NCBI GenBank assembly: GCA_001936135.1
Contig: CP012809.1
Coordinates: 4,761,501 to 4,825,500, forward strand
DNA: 64,000 bases
DNA from: Saccharomycopsis fibuligera x Saccharomycopsis cf. fibuligera
Taxonomy: Eukaryota > Ascomycota > Saccharomycetes > Ascoideales > Saccharomycopsidaceae
Direction: 5' to 3'
Part shown: piece by piece, positions 1 through 9,442 of the stretch
How the letters are laid out: every line of letters begins with the position of its first letter
Numbering within the stretch: position 1 is the first letter of the stretch
The notes under the pieces: generated by a model
The model's database searches: none
Told to the model about the DNA's origin: nothing
The model's input: only the letters and a program-made list of their open reading frames with translations
Program-made: the position numbers and the translations under genes

Positions 1-1
1 A

Positions 2-742
2 GATGTGTTAGCATTACAGTTGATTTCAGTGTTCAGGTCAATTTGGGCTAACAATAATTTGGACTTGTATGTTTTCCCATACAGAGTAACTGCCACTGAT
101 GCTGGTTGTGGTATCATTGATGTTTTGCCTAACTCTGTTTCCAGAGACATGTTGGGTAGAGAAGCGGTGAATGGGTTGTACGAATACTTTATTACTAAGT
201 TTGGGCCTGAATACTCAACTGAATTCCAAGTAGCTAGAAATAACTTGATCAAATCCTTGGCTGCTTACTCGATTATTTCCTACTTGTTACAATTCAAAGA
301 TCGTCATAATGGTAACATCATGTATGATGATCAAGGTCATATTTTGCATATTGACTTTGGGTTCTGCTTTGATATTGTTCCTGGTGGGGTAAAATTTGAG
401 GCGGTACCATTCAAATTGACCAAAGAAATGGTTATGGTGATGGGTGGCAGCAATGATACCCAATCATTTAAGCGATTTGAAGAGCTTTGTGTGCAAGGAT
501 TTCTTGCGGTGAGACCATACATGGATGTTATTGTAAAATGCGTTTTACCGATGCTAGAAAGTGGGTTACCATGCTTCAAGGGCATGACAACCATCAGAAA
601 CTTAAAGTCAAGGTTTGTGCCTCAAAAGAGCGAGAAAGAGGCTGCTTTGTTTATGAGAAGATTGATCCGCAAGAGTTACGAGAGTTTCTTTACTAAAGGG
701 TACGATGAGTTCCAACGTCTTACTAATGGTATTCCATATTAA
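2..742 (+). CDS. STT4: Phosphatidylinositol 4-kinase STT4, C-terminal part (5' end outside window)
   Basis: Only the last 246 codons are present; the frame is open to the window edge, so no start is seen. This is the C-terminal lobe of a PI3/PI4-kinase catalytic domain. The catalytic loop reads DRHNGNIM (about residues 99-106 of the visible part) and the metal-binding loop HIDFGFCFD follows. The stretch after it (IVPGGVKFEAVPFKLTKEM) is typical of type III-alpha PI4-kinases and differs from Pik1. Stt4 makes PI4P at the plasma membrane and feeds the PI(4,5)P2 and cell-wall integrity pathways (family knowledge). The stop lies about 1.1 kb before INO80 on the same strand. The identity is secure; regulation cannot be judged because the upstream part is missing. 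Confidence 0.95.
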   Translation, partial: DVLALQLISVFRSIWANNNLDLYVFPYRVTATDAGCGIIDVLPNSVSRDMLGREAVNGLYEYFITKFGPEYSTEFQVARNNLIKSLAAYSIISYLLQFKDRHNGNIMYDDQGHILHIDFGFCFDIVPGGVKFEAVPFKLTKEMVMVMGGSNDTQSFKRFEELCVQGFLAVRPYMDVIVKCVLPMLESGLPCFKGMTTIRNLKSRFVPQKSEKEAALFMRRLIRKSYESFFTKGYDEFQRLTNGIPY

Positions 743-1063
743 TATTTGGCATTTGTGTTTGTAATTTCCACATTGATTGAGGCCAAAAGACTCTATTTAG
801 AACTTTTACAGTCTGTTATTATTTATTAGAATATATTGATTAGAAAATTGTTTTGTATGAAATAGTTGGACTACTTTTTACTTTGACTTCTGTAGTCTCT
901 CTCGGCCGATATAATCATAACCTTCCTTGACTTTGCTCATTCTTGTCAGGGTGACCCGAAAAGCACATGACATATGTACCAGAAAGCCGGAAGTCAAAAG
1001 TCGTCTCTACCGCTAACATTTTGCATAGCGCAAGTGAAATTGTGACTTATAAGTGTTAGTGAT

Positions 1064-1108
<45 letters not shown>

Positions 1109-1857
1109 ATGTTGACGAGACGCCGTGAAGCGGATACTGTACTTCTGGCAATTGAGTATGTTCGTTGGGGATTTATATGCTTTGGTGTGCAGTGCAAAAG
1201 AGGCCTCTTTCTTTTTACTCTGTATTTCGGGCTTTTTCACAACCCGAGGGCAAGCAACGTACGTTTACTATATGACAATTACTATGGGATAGCAGATCAG
1301 CCCTCGCGATAACGGTTTACGCGGAGGGTCCTTCGCTTGCTGGAGATGCTTTTGACCGAGCTGTTAGCATGAACCAGTAATGTTACCTTCTACATGATGT
1401 ATCACAGAATTGCTTGTAGTTCTCGTAACCGTTGTAGTCGACGCGTGTTTCCCTCTAATAGCCGCTTATCCCAACGCCAGACGCGTAACGAAAGCAGTTT
1501 CCCGTTGCCGATTTTTGGGTTTTCAGTTTCTGGTTTTCAGATTTTCACCGAATTTTCACCGCCTGCAACGCCTGCGCTGCGCTCCTCTGCGCTATTATCC
1601 CAGGACAGTAGCACCCACAACAATCGCTCAATCGCCAACTAGAGAAAAAGAAAAATTGTTTTTGGCCCCAAGGCCCTCCTCCTCCCCTAAACCCCAGCCA
1701 TTGCGATTGCCGTTGCAAGAAAAATTTTTTTTCCTTTTCTTTCTCACCAGATGAACTGTCCTTAACCCTATAGCCATCCATCGACCTTTCCTCCATCAAT
1801 CAATCTATTCCAATCCAGCCCCTCCCTCCAAGCCATCTCCTACGCACCGCTGCAACC
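743..1857. other. Intergenic region STT4-INO80 with (AT)n tract
   Basis: It holds the STT4 3' UTR and the INO80 upstream region. A (TA)n microsatellite lies at about 1066-1109. Two ACGCGT boxes lie at 1441-1446 and 1481-1486. The 200 bases before the INO80 ATG are C/T-rich, as is common in yeast promoters and leaders. Short open frames here overlap one another on both strands and show no recognisable domain. Confidence 0.7.
1441..1486. promoter_or_regulatory. Pair of MluI cell-cycle boxes (ACGCGT) upstream of INO80
   Basis: Two exact ACGCGT hexamers, 1441-1446 and 1481-1486, are spaced 40 bp start to start and lie about 0.4 kb before the INO80 ATG. ACGCGT is the MCB element bound by MBF-type (Swi6/Mbp1/Swi4-like) factors that drive G1/S genes. 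Paired boxes at this distance suggest G1/S expression of INO80, which is an inference from sequence only. Confidence 0.45.
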
Positions 1858-4800
1858 ATGTCCCAGGTCGACGATTCTGCTCCCGCTGCTATTCACACCA
1901 GCAATAACGCTAGCAACAACAACAGTGGCAACAGTGGCAGCAGTAGTAGCAGTAGCAGTAACAGTGCCGCTAGCGCCAGCACAAGTGCAAACCCGGAATT
2001 GGATCTTTTACTTAACAACCGCAGCTTGTTGGACAAAGAGCTTGCAAAAACAAACATTGACGCTTTTGCCAGCGAAAAACAGCTTGTTTTAAACCACTTG
2101 AAATCCAAGCTCTCTAATATTGCATACATGGACTTGCTTTCAATAAAAGCATCCAACTTGAGCATCCTCCAAAACGAAGAGACTGAAAGCTTGTCTAAGC
2201 TCAACAAAGACTACAAAAGGGCGAAATCATTGCTTAAACAACAAACGCTACATCAGTTAAACGGCAGAGAAAGCATTATTACCGTCGTTTCTGAGGACAA
2301 TAGTACTACAACGCCAACCGCCGGCAACGCCACGACGACAACAACTGCCGCCGCACCAATGAAGAGAACAAGAAGACTTAGAAAGCCATTGCCTGCCAAA
2401 GTCACCGATGAAGCCACCGCCGCTCCTGCAACAAAATCCAAAAGTAGGAAAAGAAGAAGAGCTGGCTCATCATCGATTATCGAGACCGCTGCAGATATGG
2501 ACGCCAGCCAGATTGCTAGCGCTAATGTCAATGGAGCCTTGACTACTACTTTTGAATTGAATTCCAACGAAGCAGCAACAGCAGTCGCCCCAGCAAAGAA
2601 GACTAGAAGAAAGCGCTCAGGTGCCGTGAAACAAGAAGGCGATACTGCTGCTCCAGTCAAGAGAATTCGCAAAATTGCCGCCAAACCATCAGCAGCTACA
2701 ACAACATCTTCCGCAGCTGGCGCCAAAAAAGACACCGGTGCTGACGCTGATGCCGAGGAAAGTAAACCAAAGAGGAAACGTGCTAAAAGAAAACCAGCAA
2801 AGCCATCATCTGCTGCTCAAGACAAGGACAAAGATGCGAAGAGCAAAGAAGATAGCAAAGATGTTTCTGGTGCTAAGCATAACAAAACTAAGGCAGGCAA
2901 CGATAAAGCTGCTGCTGCTGCTGCTGCTGCTGATACCGCTAACAAAACAGCAGCCACCACCGAGAAGAAAGAGGACCCTACAAAACTTAAGCTTATTATC
3001 AAAGCACCAAAACTTTCTCAGAAGGAAATCAGAGCTATCAAGAGACAATACGACAATGTTTATTTAAACATTTGGAAAGACATGGCCAGAAAAGATGGTC
3101 CGAGAATTCATCGTTTGGTACTACAATCTCAACAGGCAAAACTCATAAACTTGAAGAAAACTGCATTGTTAGCCGCCAGAGAATCTTCCAAGTGGAAAGT
3201 TAGAACTAATAAGAATTTGAAAGATTTGCAAACAAAGGCAAGAAGGTCGATGAGAGAAATGTTCAATTTTTGGAAGAAAAACGAAAGAGAAGAAAGAGAT
3301 TTGAGAAAGCGCGCAGAAAAAGAAGCAATTGATCTTGCCAAGAAACAAGAAGAAGAAAGAGAAGCTCAAAGACAATCAAGAAAGTTGAACTTTTTGCTTA
3401 CACAAACAGAATTGTATTCACATTTCATTGGTAAAAAGATCAAGACCGATGAAATTGAAGGTGCAGATAAAGATGCCAACTTGGCTCAACACATTGGCGA
3501 TCAGCGCTCCGAGCACCATGATGTGCAAGAACCTGTTAACGCCACCAAGAATGATATTAACACTATTGATTTCGACAACGAGGATGAAGAAGCATTGAAG
3601 AAGAAAGCAGCTGAAAACGCCCAAAGCGCCGTAATGGCCGCTAAGGCTAGAGCTGATGAGTTTAATAACCAAGATGATGAAAATGAGATGAACTTCCAGA
3701 ACCCAACATCACTTGGTGACATTATTATTGACCAGCCTAAATTGTTGACTTGTACATTGAAAGAGTACCAAGTTAAAGGTTTGAACTGGTTGGCCAATTT
3801 GTATGATAAAGGTATTAACGGTATTTTGGCCGATGAGATGGGTTTGGGTAAGACCGTACAAAGTATATCTACGTTGGCATACTTGGCAGAAACTCACAAC
3901 ATTTGGGGCCCTTTCCTTGTGGTAACCCCAGCATCTACCTTGCATAACTGGCAGCAGGAGTTGACCAAGTTTGTTCCAGATTTCAAAGTCTTGCCATACT
4001 GGGGTAATGCTAAAGACCGTAAAGTCTTGCGGAAGTTCTGGGACCGTAAAAGCGTGGTTTACAATAAAGATTCTCCATTCCATGTTTTAGTCACTTCATA
4101 CCAGTTGGTGGTGGCTGATGCTCAGTATTTTCAAAAAATCAAGTGGCAGTATATGATTCTTGATGAAGCTCAAGCCATCAAGTCTTCACAGTCTTCTAGA
4201 TGGAAGATTTTGCTTGGTTTGCAATGCAGAAATAGACTTTTGCTTACCGGCACCCCAATCCAAAACTCTATGCAAGAATTATGGGCTCTTTTGCATTTCA
4301 TCATGCCGTCGCTTTTTGATAGTCATGATGAATTTAGTGAGTGGTTTTCCAAAGATATTGAAAACCACGCTACTACAAACTCGAAGTTGAATGAAGCTCA
4401 ATTGAGAAGATTGCATATGATTTTGAAACCCTTCATGTTGAGACGTATCAAAAAGAATGTGCAAAAGGAATTGGGTGATAAAGTGGAGATTGATGTTTTC
4501 TGTGATTTGACTACCCGTCAAAAGAGATTATACCAAATTTTAAAATCTCAAATCTCATTGATTGACATTCTCGAGAATGCAAAGAAGGGCAACGGTGACG
4601 ATAGCAATTTGATGAATTTGGTGATGCAATTTAGAAAAGTTTGCAATCATCCGGACCTTTTTGAAAGAGCGGACACCAAGTCGAGTTTCAACTTTGGGCA
4701 ATTTGCTGATACGGTGTCATTTTTGAAGGAAAGTAACGAAAGTGTTCTTGACGTGCACTATTCCAACAAAAATGTTGTGAATTTTCAGTTGCCAAACTTA

Positions 4801-5934
4801 ATTTATGATGAATTAATTAAGCCAAATTTTGACAATTCCGTCGGTATAAGAAACAAGCTCTTGAATTTTGTGTTAAATATTTGGAATGAGGATTATCTCA
4901 AGCAAAATATCTCTTGGATACAGTCATTGATTGACTTTCCATCAACAAAAATTTTGAGAAACGGAGTATTAGAGAAGGCTATTGAGCAAAGAACTTATAG
5001 TGAAAACACTGGCAAGTTATCATCTTCATCATCCAGGTTTTTGGAGGTTGTTGAGAAGAAAGATTTGCTTACTGACTTATTGTCCATAAAGGACAATTAT
5101 TATAAGGACACATATATGCAAGTAATGGAACCAGCTGCAGCACCAAAAGCAACCGCCCCATTGGTTGAAGTTATTTGTTCTAACCGCTCTTTTGTTAACG
5201 AAACACAACAAACCTTGTACAATCCAACAATAAAGCAAGCTTTATCACCATTGTCCTTGAACACTCAGTACGATTTATTCTCTAAAGGGGTACTGATTAC
5301 AGAGTTCCCTAAAGCAGAAATGATGCCAGAACCATTGAATAATAAGGTTGGTTATTCAACAATAAGAATGCCATCTATGAATAGATTCATTACTGAGTCT
5401 GGTAAGTTGGCAAAATTGGACCAGTTGTTAGTGGAACTACAGAAAAATGATCATCGTGTGTTGGTTTATTTTCAAATGACCAAGATGATGGATTTGATGG
5501 AAGAATACCTAACTTACCGTCAATACAAATACATTAGATTGGATGGGTCTTCCAAGTTGGATGATCGTCGTGATTTGGTGCATGATTGGCAAACTAAACC
5601 AGAAATCTTCGTGTTTTTGCTTTCCACTAGAGCCGGTGGTCTTGGTATCAACTTAACTGCTGCTGATACAGTGATTTTTTACGATTCTGATTGGAATCCA
5701 ACCATTGATTCACAAGCGATGGACAGAGCCCATAGATTGGGTCAAACCAAGCAAGTGACAGTTTATAGATTAGTGGTGCGTGGCACCATCGAGGAAAGAA
5801 TGAGAGATAGAGCAAAACAAAAAGAGCATGTGCAACAAGTTGTTATGGAAGGTAAAGCGGATAATGTCAAGCAAAGCACCCAAGTGGACGACGAAAAGAC
5901 CAAGAAGGAAGATGTGGCCTTTTTGCTCTTTTGA
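1858..5934 (+). CDS. INO80: INO80 chromatin-remodelling ATPase
   Basis: The 1358-residue protein is the Snf2-family motor of the INO80 complex, which slides and edits nucleosomes in transcription, replication and repair. The N-terminal ~390 residues are low-complexity, basic and Ala/Ser/Lys-rich, including Ala8 encoded by (GCT)8 at 2908-2931. A DBINO/HSA-like basic helical region spans about residues 400-526. The ATPase N-lobe has Walker A DEMGLGKT (about 658-665) and DEAQ (about 769-772). A ~240-residue insertion, the hallmark of Ino80 ATPases, separates the lobes. The C-lobe ends with DRAHRLGQ (about 1289-1296). The ATG lies after a C/T-rich leader and is the first ATG of the frame. Length is close to the yeast protein (about 1490). 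Two MCB boxes lie upstream. Confidence 0.97.
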   Translation: MSQVDDSAPAAIHTSNNASNNNSGNSGSSSSSSSNSAASASTSANPELDLLLNNRSLLDKELAKTNIDAFASEKQLVLNHLKSKLSNIAYMDLLSIKASNLSILQNEETESLSKLNKDYKRAKSLLKQQTLHQLNGRESIITVVSEDNSTTTPTAGNATTTTTAAAPMKRTRRLRKPLPAKVTDEATAAPATKSKSRKRRRAGSSSIIETAADMDASQIASANVNGALTTTFELNSNEAATAVAPAKKTRRKRSGAVKQEGDTAAPVKRIRKIAAKPSAATTTSSAAGAKKDTGADADAEESKPKRKRAKRKPAKPSSAAQDKDKDAKSKEDSKDVSGAKHNKTKAGNDKAAAAAAAADTANKTAATTEKKEDPTKLKLIIKAPKLSQKEIRAIKRQYDNVYLNIWKDMARKDGPRIHRLVLQSQQAKLINLKKTALLAARESSKWKVRTNKNLKDLQTKARRSMREMFNFWKKNEREERDLRKRAEKEAIDLAKKQEEEREAQRQSRKLNFLLTQTELYSHFIGKKIKTDEIEGADKDANLAQHIGDQRSEHHDVQEPVNATKNDINTIDFDNEDEEALKKKAAENAQSAVMAAKARADEFNNQDDENEMNFQNPTSLGDIIIDQPKLLTCTLKEYQVKGLNWLANLYDKGINGILADEMGLGKTVQSISTLAYLAETHNIWGPFLVVTPASTLHNWQQELTKFVPDFKVLPYWGNAKDRKVLRKFWDRKSVVYNKDSPFHVLVTSYQLVVADAQYFQKIKWQYMILDEAQAIKSSQSSRWKILLGLQCRNRLLLTGTPIQNSMQELWALLHFIMPSLFDSHDEFSEWFSKDIENHATTNSKLNEAQLRRLHMILKPFMLRRIKKNVQKELGDKVEIDVFCDLTTRQKRLYQILKSQISLIDILENAKKGNGDDSNLMNLVMQFRKVCNHPDLFERADTKSSFNFGQFADTVSFLKESNESVLDVHYSNKNVVNFQLPNLIYDELIKPNFDNSVGIRNKLLNFVLNIWNEDYLKQNISWIQSLIDFPSTKILRNGVLEKAIEQRTYSENTGKLSSSSSRFLEVVEKKDLLTDLLSIKDNYYKDTYMQVMEPAAAPKATAPLVEVICSNRSFVNETQQTLYNPTIKQALSPLSLNTQYDLFSKGVLITEFPKAEMMPEPLNNKVGYSTIRMPSMNRFITESGKLAKLDQLLVELQKNDHRVLVYFQMTKMMDLMEEYLTYRQYKYIRLDGSSKLDDRRDLVHDWQTKPEIFVFLLSTRAGGLGINLTAADTVIFYDSDWNPTIDSQAMDRAHRLGQTKQVTVYRLVVRGTIEERMRDRAKQKEHVQQVVMEGKADNVKQSTQVDDEKTKKEDVAFLLF

Positions 5935-6749
5935 TATGTCTTCTCGTGCATGTGCTTTCGGGATTTGTTCTTTTGTTTTATTTTCAAGGCATTGTGGTTT
6001 TCATTTTTGGTTTCTGTAATATTTTATCTCCTATTTTTCATTCTGTTCTCTCTTTTATATTTTGTTTATTATTCATTCTGTTAATTAATTCTCGAAAACT
6101 GTTGTAATATTATTAATAAAGTCTTGCGTTTTTGGTTTTTGGTTTTTGGTTTTTGGTTTCATAATAATCAAAATGTAGAATTTCATGGTGTACATTTTTT
6201 TGGTATGGATACCGGAAGCACTTGAATTGTGATTTGAAATTTATATAACTATGCAAGGCAAGAATTATTGAAATTCGGTACTTCAAGGCTACCGGTAATT
6301 CTATCAAGTTAAATCAGTTGTCTAAAAAGTTTATTAATTTTAACATCGAAAATAAATTAACAATAATACTGTGGAAGAAGTCAATAGCAAAGCAACGCAA
6401 GCAACAAAGAATAAATGTTTAGGAAAAGAGCTGGCTAGTAGTAAAAAAAAAGGAAGTGCAAGTTAGGTAATAAGGTGAACGTAGTGGTGCTTGAAAATAT
6501 ACTAATAAAATAATAGGCATCCAAAACAAACAAAAAAAAAAAAAAAAAAAACAACTTTGAGGATCAAAAAAGAACAAACAATATAGTACTAAAAAGAAAA
6601 TGAAACCGAACAGAATAAAAGAAACACGCGAAAACAAGAAACCAAGCAGACCAAAATAAACAAGAAGTCGAAACCAAGAAATTATAGTTTCATATTATAG
6701 AAAAAAGTGGAAATTAAGGAACCTGGATTCCTTTTAATACTAGATAACT
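5935..6749. other. Convergent 3' region INO80/OPY2
   Basis: This interval lies between two 3' ends. It contains four perfect tandem copies of GTTTTTG (6128-6155, plus a partial copy), an A20 run at 6532-6551 and otherwise AT-rich sequence. No coding frame with a recognisable product was found. It probably serves as 3' UTR and termination sequence for both genes. Confidence 0.6.
6128..6159. repeat. Tandem heptamer (GTTTTTG)4 plus partial copy
   Basis: Four exact copies of GTTTTTG plus GTTT lie about 190 bp after the INO80 stop. This is a simple 7-bp minisatellite in the 3' flank. Its T/G-rich sense strand could act in 3'-end formation, but nothing in the sequence proves that. Confidence 0.85.
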
Positions 6750-8042
6750 TCAGCGGTGTTCAAAAGAGTCATCAAATGGATTAAGAGGCGACTGATCTAC
6801 CTTGACATCCAAAAGAATACTAGAACTTGGTCTATTGTTCATTGAAGGTCTATTCCTTAGCGCATCAGGAGTCACTGAGGAAGCGTTAGAATATCTATTG
6901 TTACTAGTTCCATATTGTTCATGATGTCTATTGAAGAAAGACTGATCGTCATCGGAATCAGAGCCCAATGAAATGAGCTCGTTAACATCACTGAGACCAT
7001 CAGTGGCTGGCTCCACAATATGGGTTAAGCCTGGAATAGATTTTCTATTTTTCCGCACTTCTTCTCTGGAAAGCGATCCTTTGAAACTTGGTTGGCGACT
7101 GTGCATTTGCTGACTGCTTGAAGCTGATGATTTTGCATGATCTTGGTTGTGATAGTTATAGTTGGCATTGTCTTCGTGACTGCTATCAATGGTGCGCACA
7201 TCTTCATCTTCATCGCTTTCGAAAATCACCTCGTTGTGAAGTTTGGACTTGTTGACGTCAACAAGCTTAGGCACGGCTCTCACTGCAGTCATTGTGGATA
7301 ATGGACTACCAAATGTGGTATTATTGTGGTTATTTTGCTGATGACTAGCAATACTTTGCACATCATCAGTAACTTGCCTATTGGAAAACAAACTTGAATC
7401 ACTTCTGACTTTGACTCCTGGGATGTAGGCAATAGGAATAATGTTAGATGCTCTGGTTAGTGCACTAGATGCTAACGATGTAAAAGTAGCAGCAGAGTTT
7501 CTTTTGGTTCTTCTACTAGTACGTTTAGAAAACCCGGTGTATATACTACTGCTGTCACCAGGAGATTTACCAAATTGTGGTGGTGCACTAAATTCTTTAG
7601 CAATCTCATTGCTATTGTTACCAGGATAACCTTGTCCAGTACCATCATTATAACCATTACCGGCTAAAATTTCTTTTTCTTGGGCCTCGAGTCTTAAAAA
7701 CTTATTAGATTTTCTGTGTTTCTTGTGGTTCCAAACAATAAAGCCAATAATTAAGCCTAAAAATACGACACCTCCCACCACGCCGCCAATTATACCACCA
7801 ATGTTTTTAGAACTGCTGCTGCTGCTGCCGCCGACGCATTTCACAGAAGCGCATTTTTGACAAGTTCTTGAAGTCATTATACAACTTTTGCCACCACTGC
7901 AATTGCATGATGGTGATGGGGTAGGACAAGACACACAGCCGTCAATACTGTCATCATCCCTTCTTGTCAAAAAAATGTTCAAGTATTCTTCTTCTCTTTT
8001 GGTAAGGGGGATGTCGGTATAATGTTCTGGTGATATTTCCAT
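6750..8042 (-). CDS. OPY2: Opy2-like single-pass membrane anchor of the HOG pathway
   Basis: The 430-residue protein has a short extracellular N-terminus with a compact Cys-rich module (about residues 36-70: CVSC, CNCSGG, CIM, CQKC, KC), a Ser run, one transmembrane segment (about 80-105, IIGGVVGGVVFLGLIIGFIV) followed by basic residues (NHKKHRKS), and a long Ser/Asn-rich cytoplasmic tail. This order matches fungal Opy2, which tethers Ste50, and with it Ste11, to the plasma membrane for HOG and invasive-growth signalling. The tail has acidic Ser-rich patches (SDEDED, SDSDDD) that could be kinase targets. There is no cleavable signal peptide, so a signal-anchor type III topology is inferred. 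The Cys module and TM are convincing; tail motifs were not matched one by one. Confidence 0.82.
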   Translation of the reverse strand: MEISPEHYTDIPLTKREEEYLNIFLTRRDDDSIDGCVSCPTPSPSCNCSGGKSCIMTSRTCQKCASVKCVGGSSSSSSKNIGGIIGGVVGGVVFLGLIIGFIVWNHKKHRKSNKFLRLEAQEKEILAGNGYNDGTGQGYPGNNSNEIAKEFSAPPQFGKSPGDSSSIYTGFSKRTSRRTKRNSAATFTSLASSALTRASNIIPIAYIPGVKVRSDSSLFSNRQVTDDVQSIASHQQNNHNNTTFGSPLSTMTAVRAVPKLVDVNKSKLHNEVIFESDEDEDVRTIDSSHEDNANYNYHNQDHAKSSASSSQQMHSRQPSFKGSLSREEVRKNRKSIPGLTHIVEPATDGLSDVNELISLGSDSDDDQSFFNRHHEQYGTSNNRYSNASSVTPDALRNRPSMNNRPSSSILLDVKVDQSPLNPFDDSFEHR

Positions 8043-9442
8043 GATGGAGATGACACAGATAATATGAGACTAGGGGTTCGCGTGTTGAAATTTAGAGGAT
8101 TATGTTTTTGAGAACTTTTGGCGGATAATACTATAGTTCAATAGCTAGTTTGCAAGTCTGGCTTTGTTTGTGTTTTAGTAGTAAATGTAATGATTATGAT
8201 AGTGAAATAGAATGCCAGAAGGTTAGTCTAAAAGTTTTCCTTCAAAGCTGTTGAAGTACAAATGAGCGAATTTTTGAGAAAAGACAGGGCAGATAATTTA
8301 TAAAGGTATAATAGGATGACAGTTGAGGTTCAATTATAGTACTGTACTTGTCCATCCCTTTTTTTTCTTTTCGCTGATTCTCGTGTTTGATGCCTGCATG
8401 ACGATGCATCCAGTTTACGCTAGCTGAAACGCATCACCCGGCTGAATTTCATGGACGGAACTTCTTAAAACGGAAATTATGTCTCCTATTTCCAGATCTG
8501 GCCTCCTGTCGCTTTCTGCGGTAGCCGTTGCTTTTTGCTGCGTTGTTTGTGTCAACATCAGCCAGATCAACGCTGCCATGAAAACAGAAGAAAGAACCGC
8601 TAAAATGGAAACATGAGTGAGTATCTTAGGTAGAAATTGTAGTGGATTCCCAAGCAGGGGTGTTATTTTCACGAGAAGAAATTTTAAAGACAAGTAACTG
8701 CCGATGAACGGACTACTTTGTTACGTACTAACTCTCACCGAACTAAACTATAACTTAGCATATATGCCTGCTATCTAGCACCTGTAACCCAAACTCCCAT
8801 CGACATTTTTTCATTATCAACTCAAAACTATCAATGCAGCTAGCCCCATATTGGGGTGCTTTGTAGCCATTAATTGTTCGTGCTTACGCTTCTTTTGCAA
8901 ATTGGCAAGATTATCCTTTGATCGCTACTGTGCTACAACACATTGAAGAGCACTGCGAATGGCACAGCTAAATATACAATAGATCCAAAAAAAAATTTTG
9001 AGCATAAATTGAATATTAGTATATAGAAAATTATAATACAATGATACCGAACTCCATAGAATGGCAGACAGAACACAACTAAAAGGGATGGAATTTTTTT
9101 AAAAAAAAATTTTTCATTAATATCAAATACAACTTGCAACAGTAACTTCTTGAGTGTTGAACCAGTGAAAGAAAAAAAGAGTAAAAAAGCGTTATAGAAT
9201 GAATAAAACAACAACAAAGAAAGCAGGGATTTAGGCCAGCAACAAAAGAATAGAACTAGAAAAAGTATAAATTACAATAATCAGTAGAGCCCACCACAAG
9301 CAAAAGGACTGAATAAAGGTATCATCAACGAGAGGAAAGGAAAAGCCCATGAAAAACCGGAGAGCCTGAGAAATTTTAAACAAAATAGTAGTAGTACAAG
9401 AAATTAGGGAAGATGTGTGTTTTCCTCTTCATGCGAGCATCT
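8043..9442. other. Intergenic region between OPY2 start and ACE2 stop
   Basis: It holds the OPY2 promoter (minus strand) and the ACE2 3' flank. The part from about 8400 to 8900 is less AT-rich than the rest and contains a possible small membrane protein (8415-8693, listed separately). The 8930-9440 part is A-rich on the plus strand, and its hydrophobic antisense frames look like compositional artefacts. Confidence 0.5.
8415..8693 (-). CDS. Possible 92-residue single-TM protein, unrecognised
   Basis: I do not recognise this frame. It encodes 92 residues with a basic, hydrophobic N-terminus, one good transmembrane segment (about residues 30-48, ILAVLSSVFMAALIWLML) and a polar C-terminal tail with several acidic residues. 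Its base composition is more balanced than the flanking AT-rich DNA, and it includes Gly, Pro, Trp and Asp codons unlike frames that arise from A/T runs. Against it: it is short, has three or so CTG codons, and lies in what is otherwise the OPY2 promoter. It could be a real small membrane protein or chance. Confidence 0.28.
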   Translation of the reverse strand: MSLKFLLVKITPLLGNPLQFLPKILTHVSILAVLSSVFMAALIWLMLTQTTQQKATATAESDRRPDLEIGDIISVLRSSVHEIQPGDAFQLA

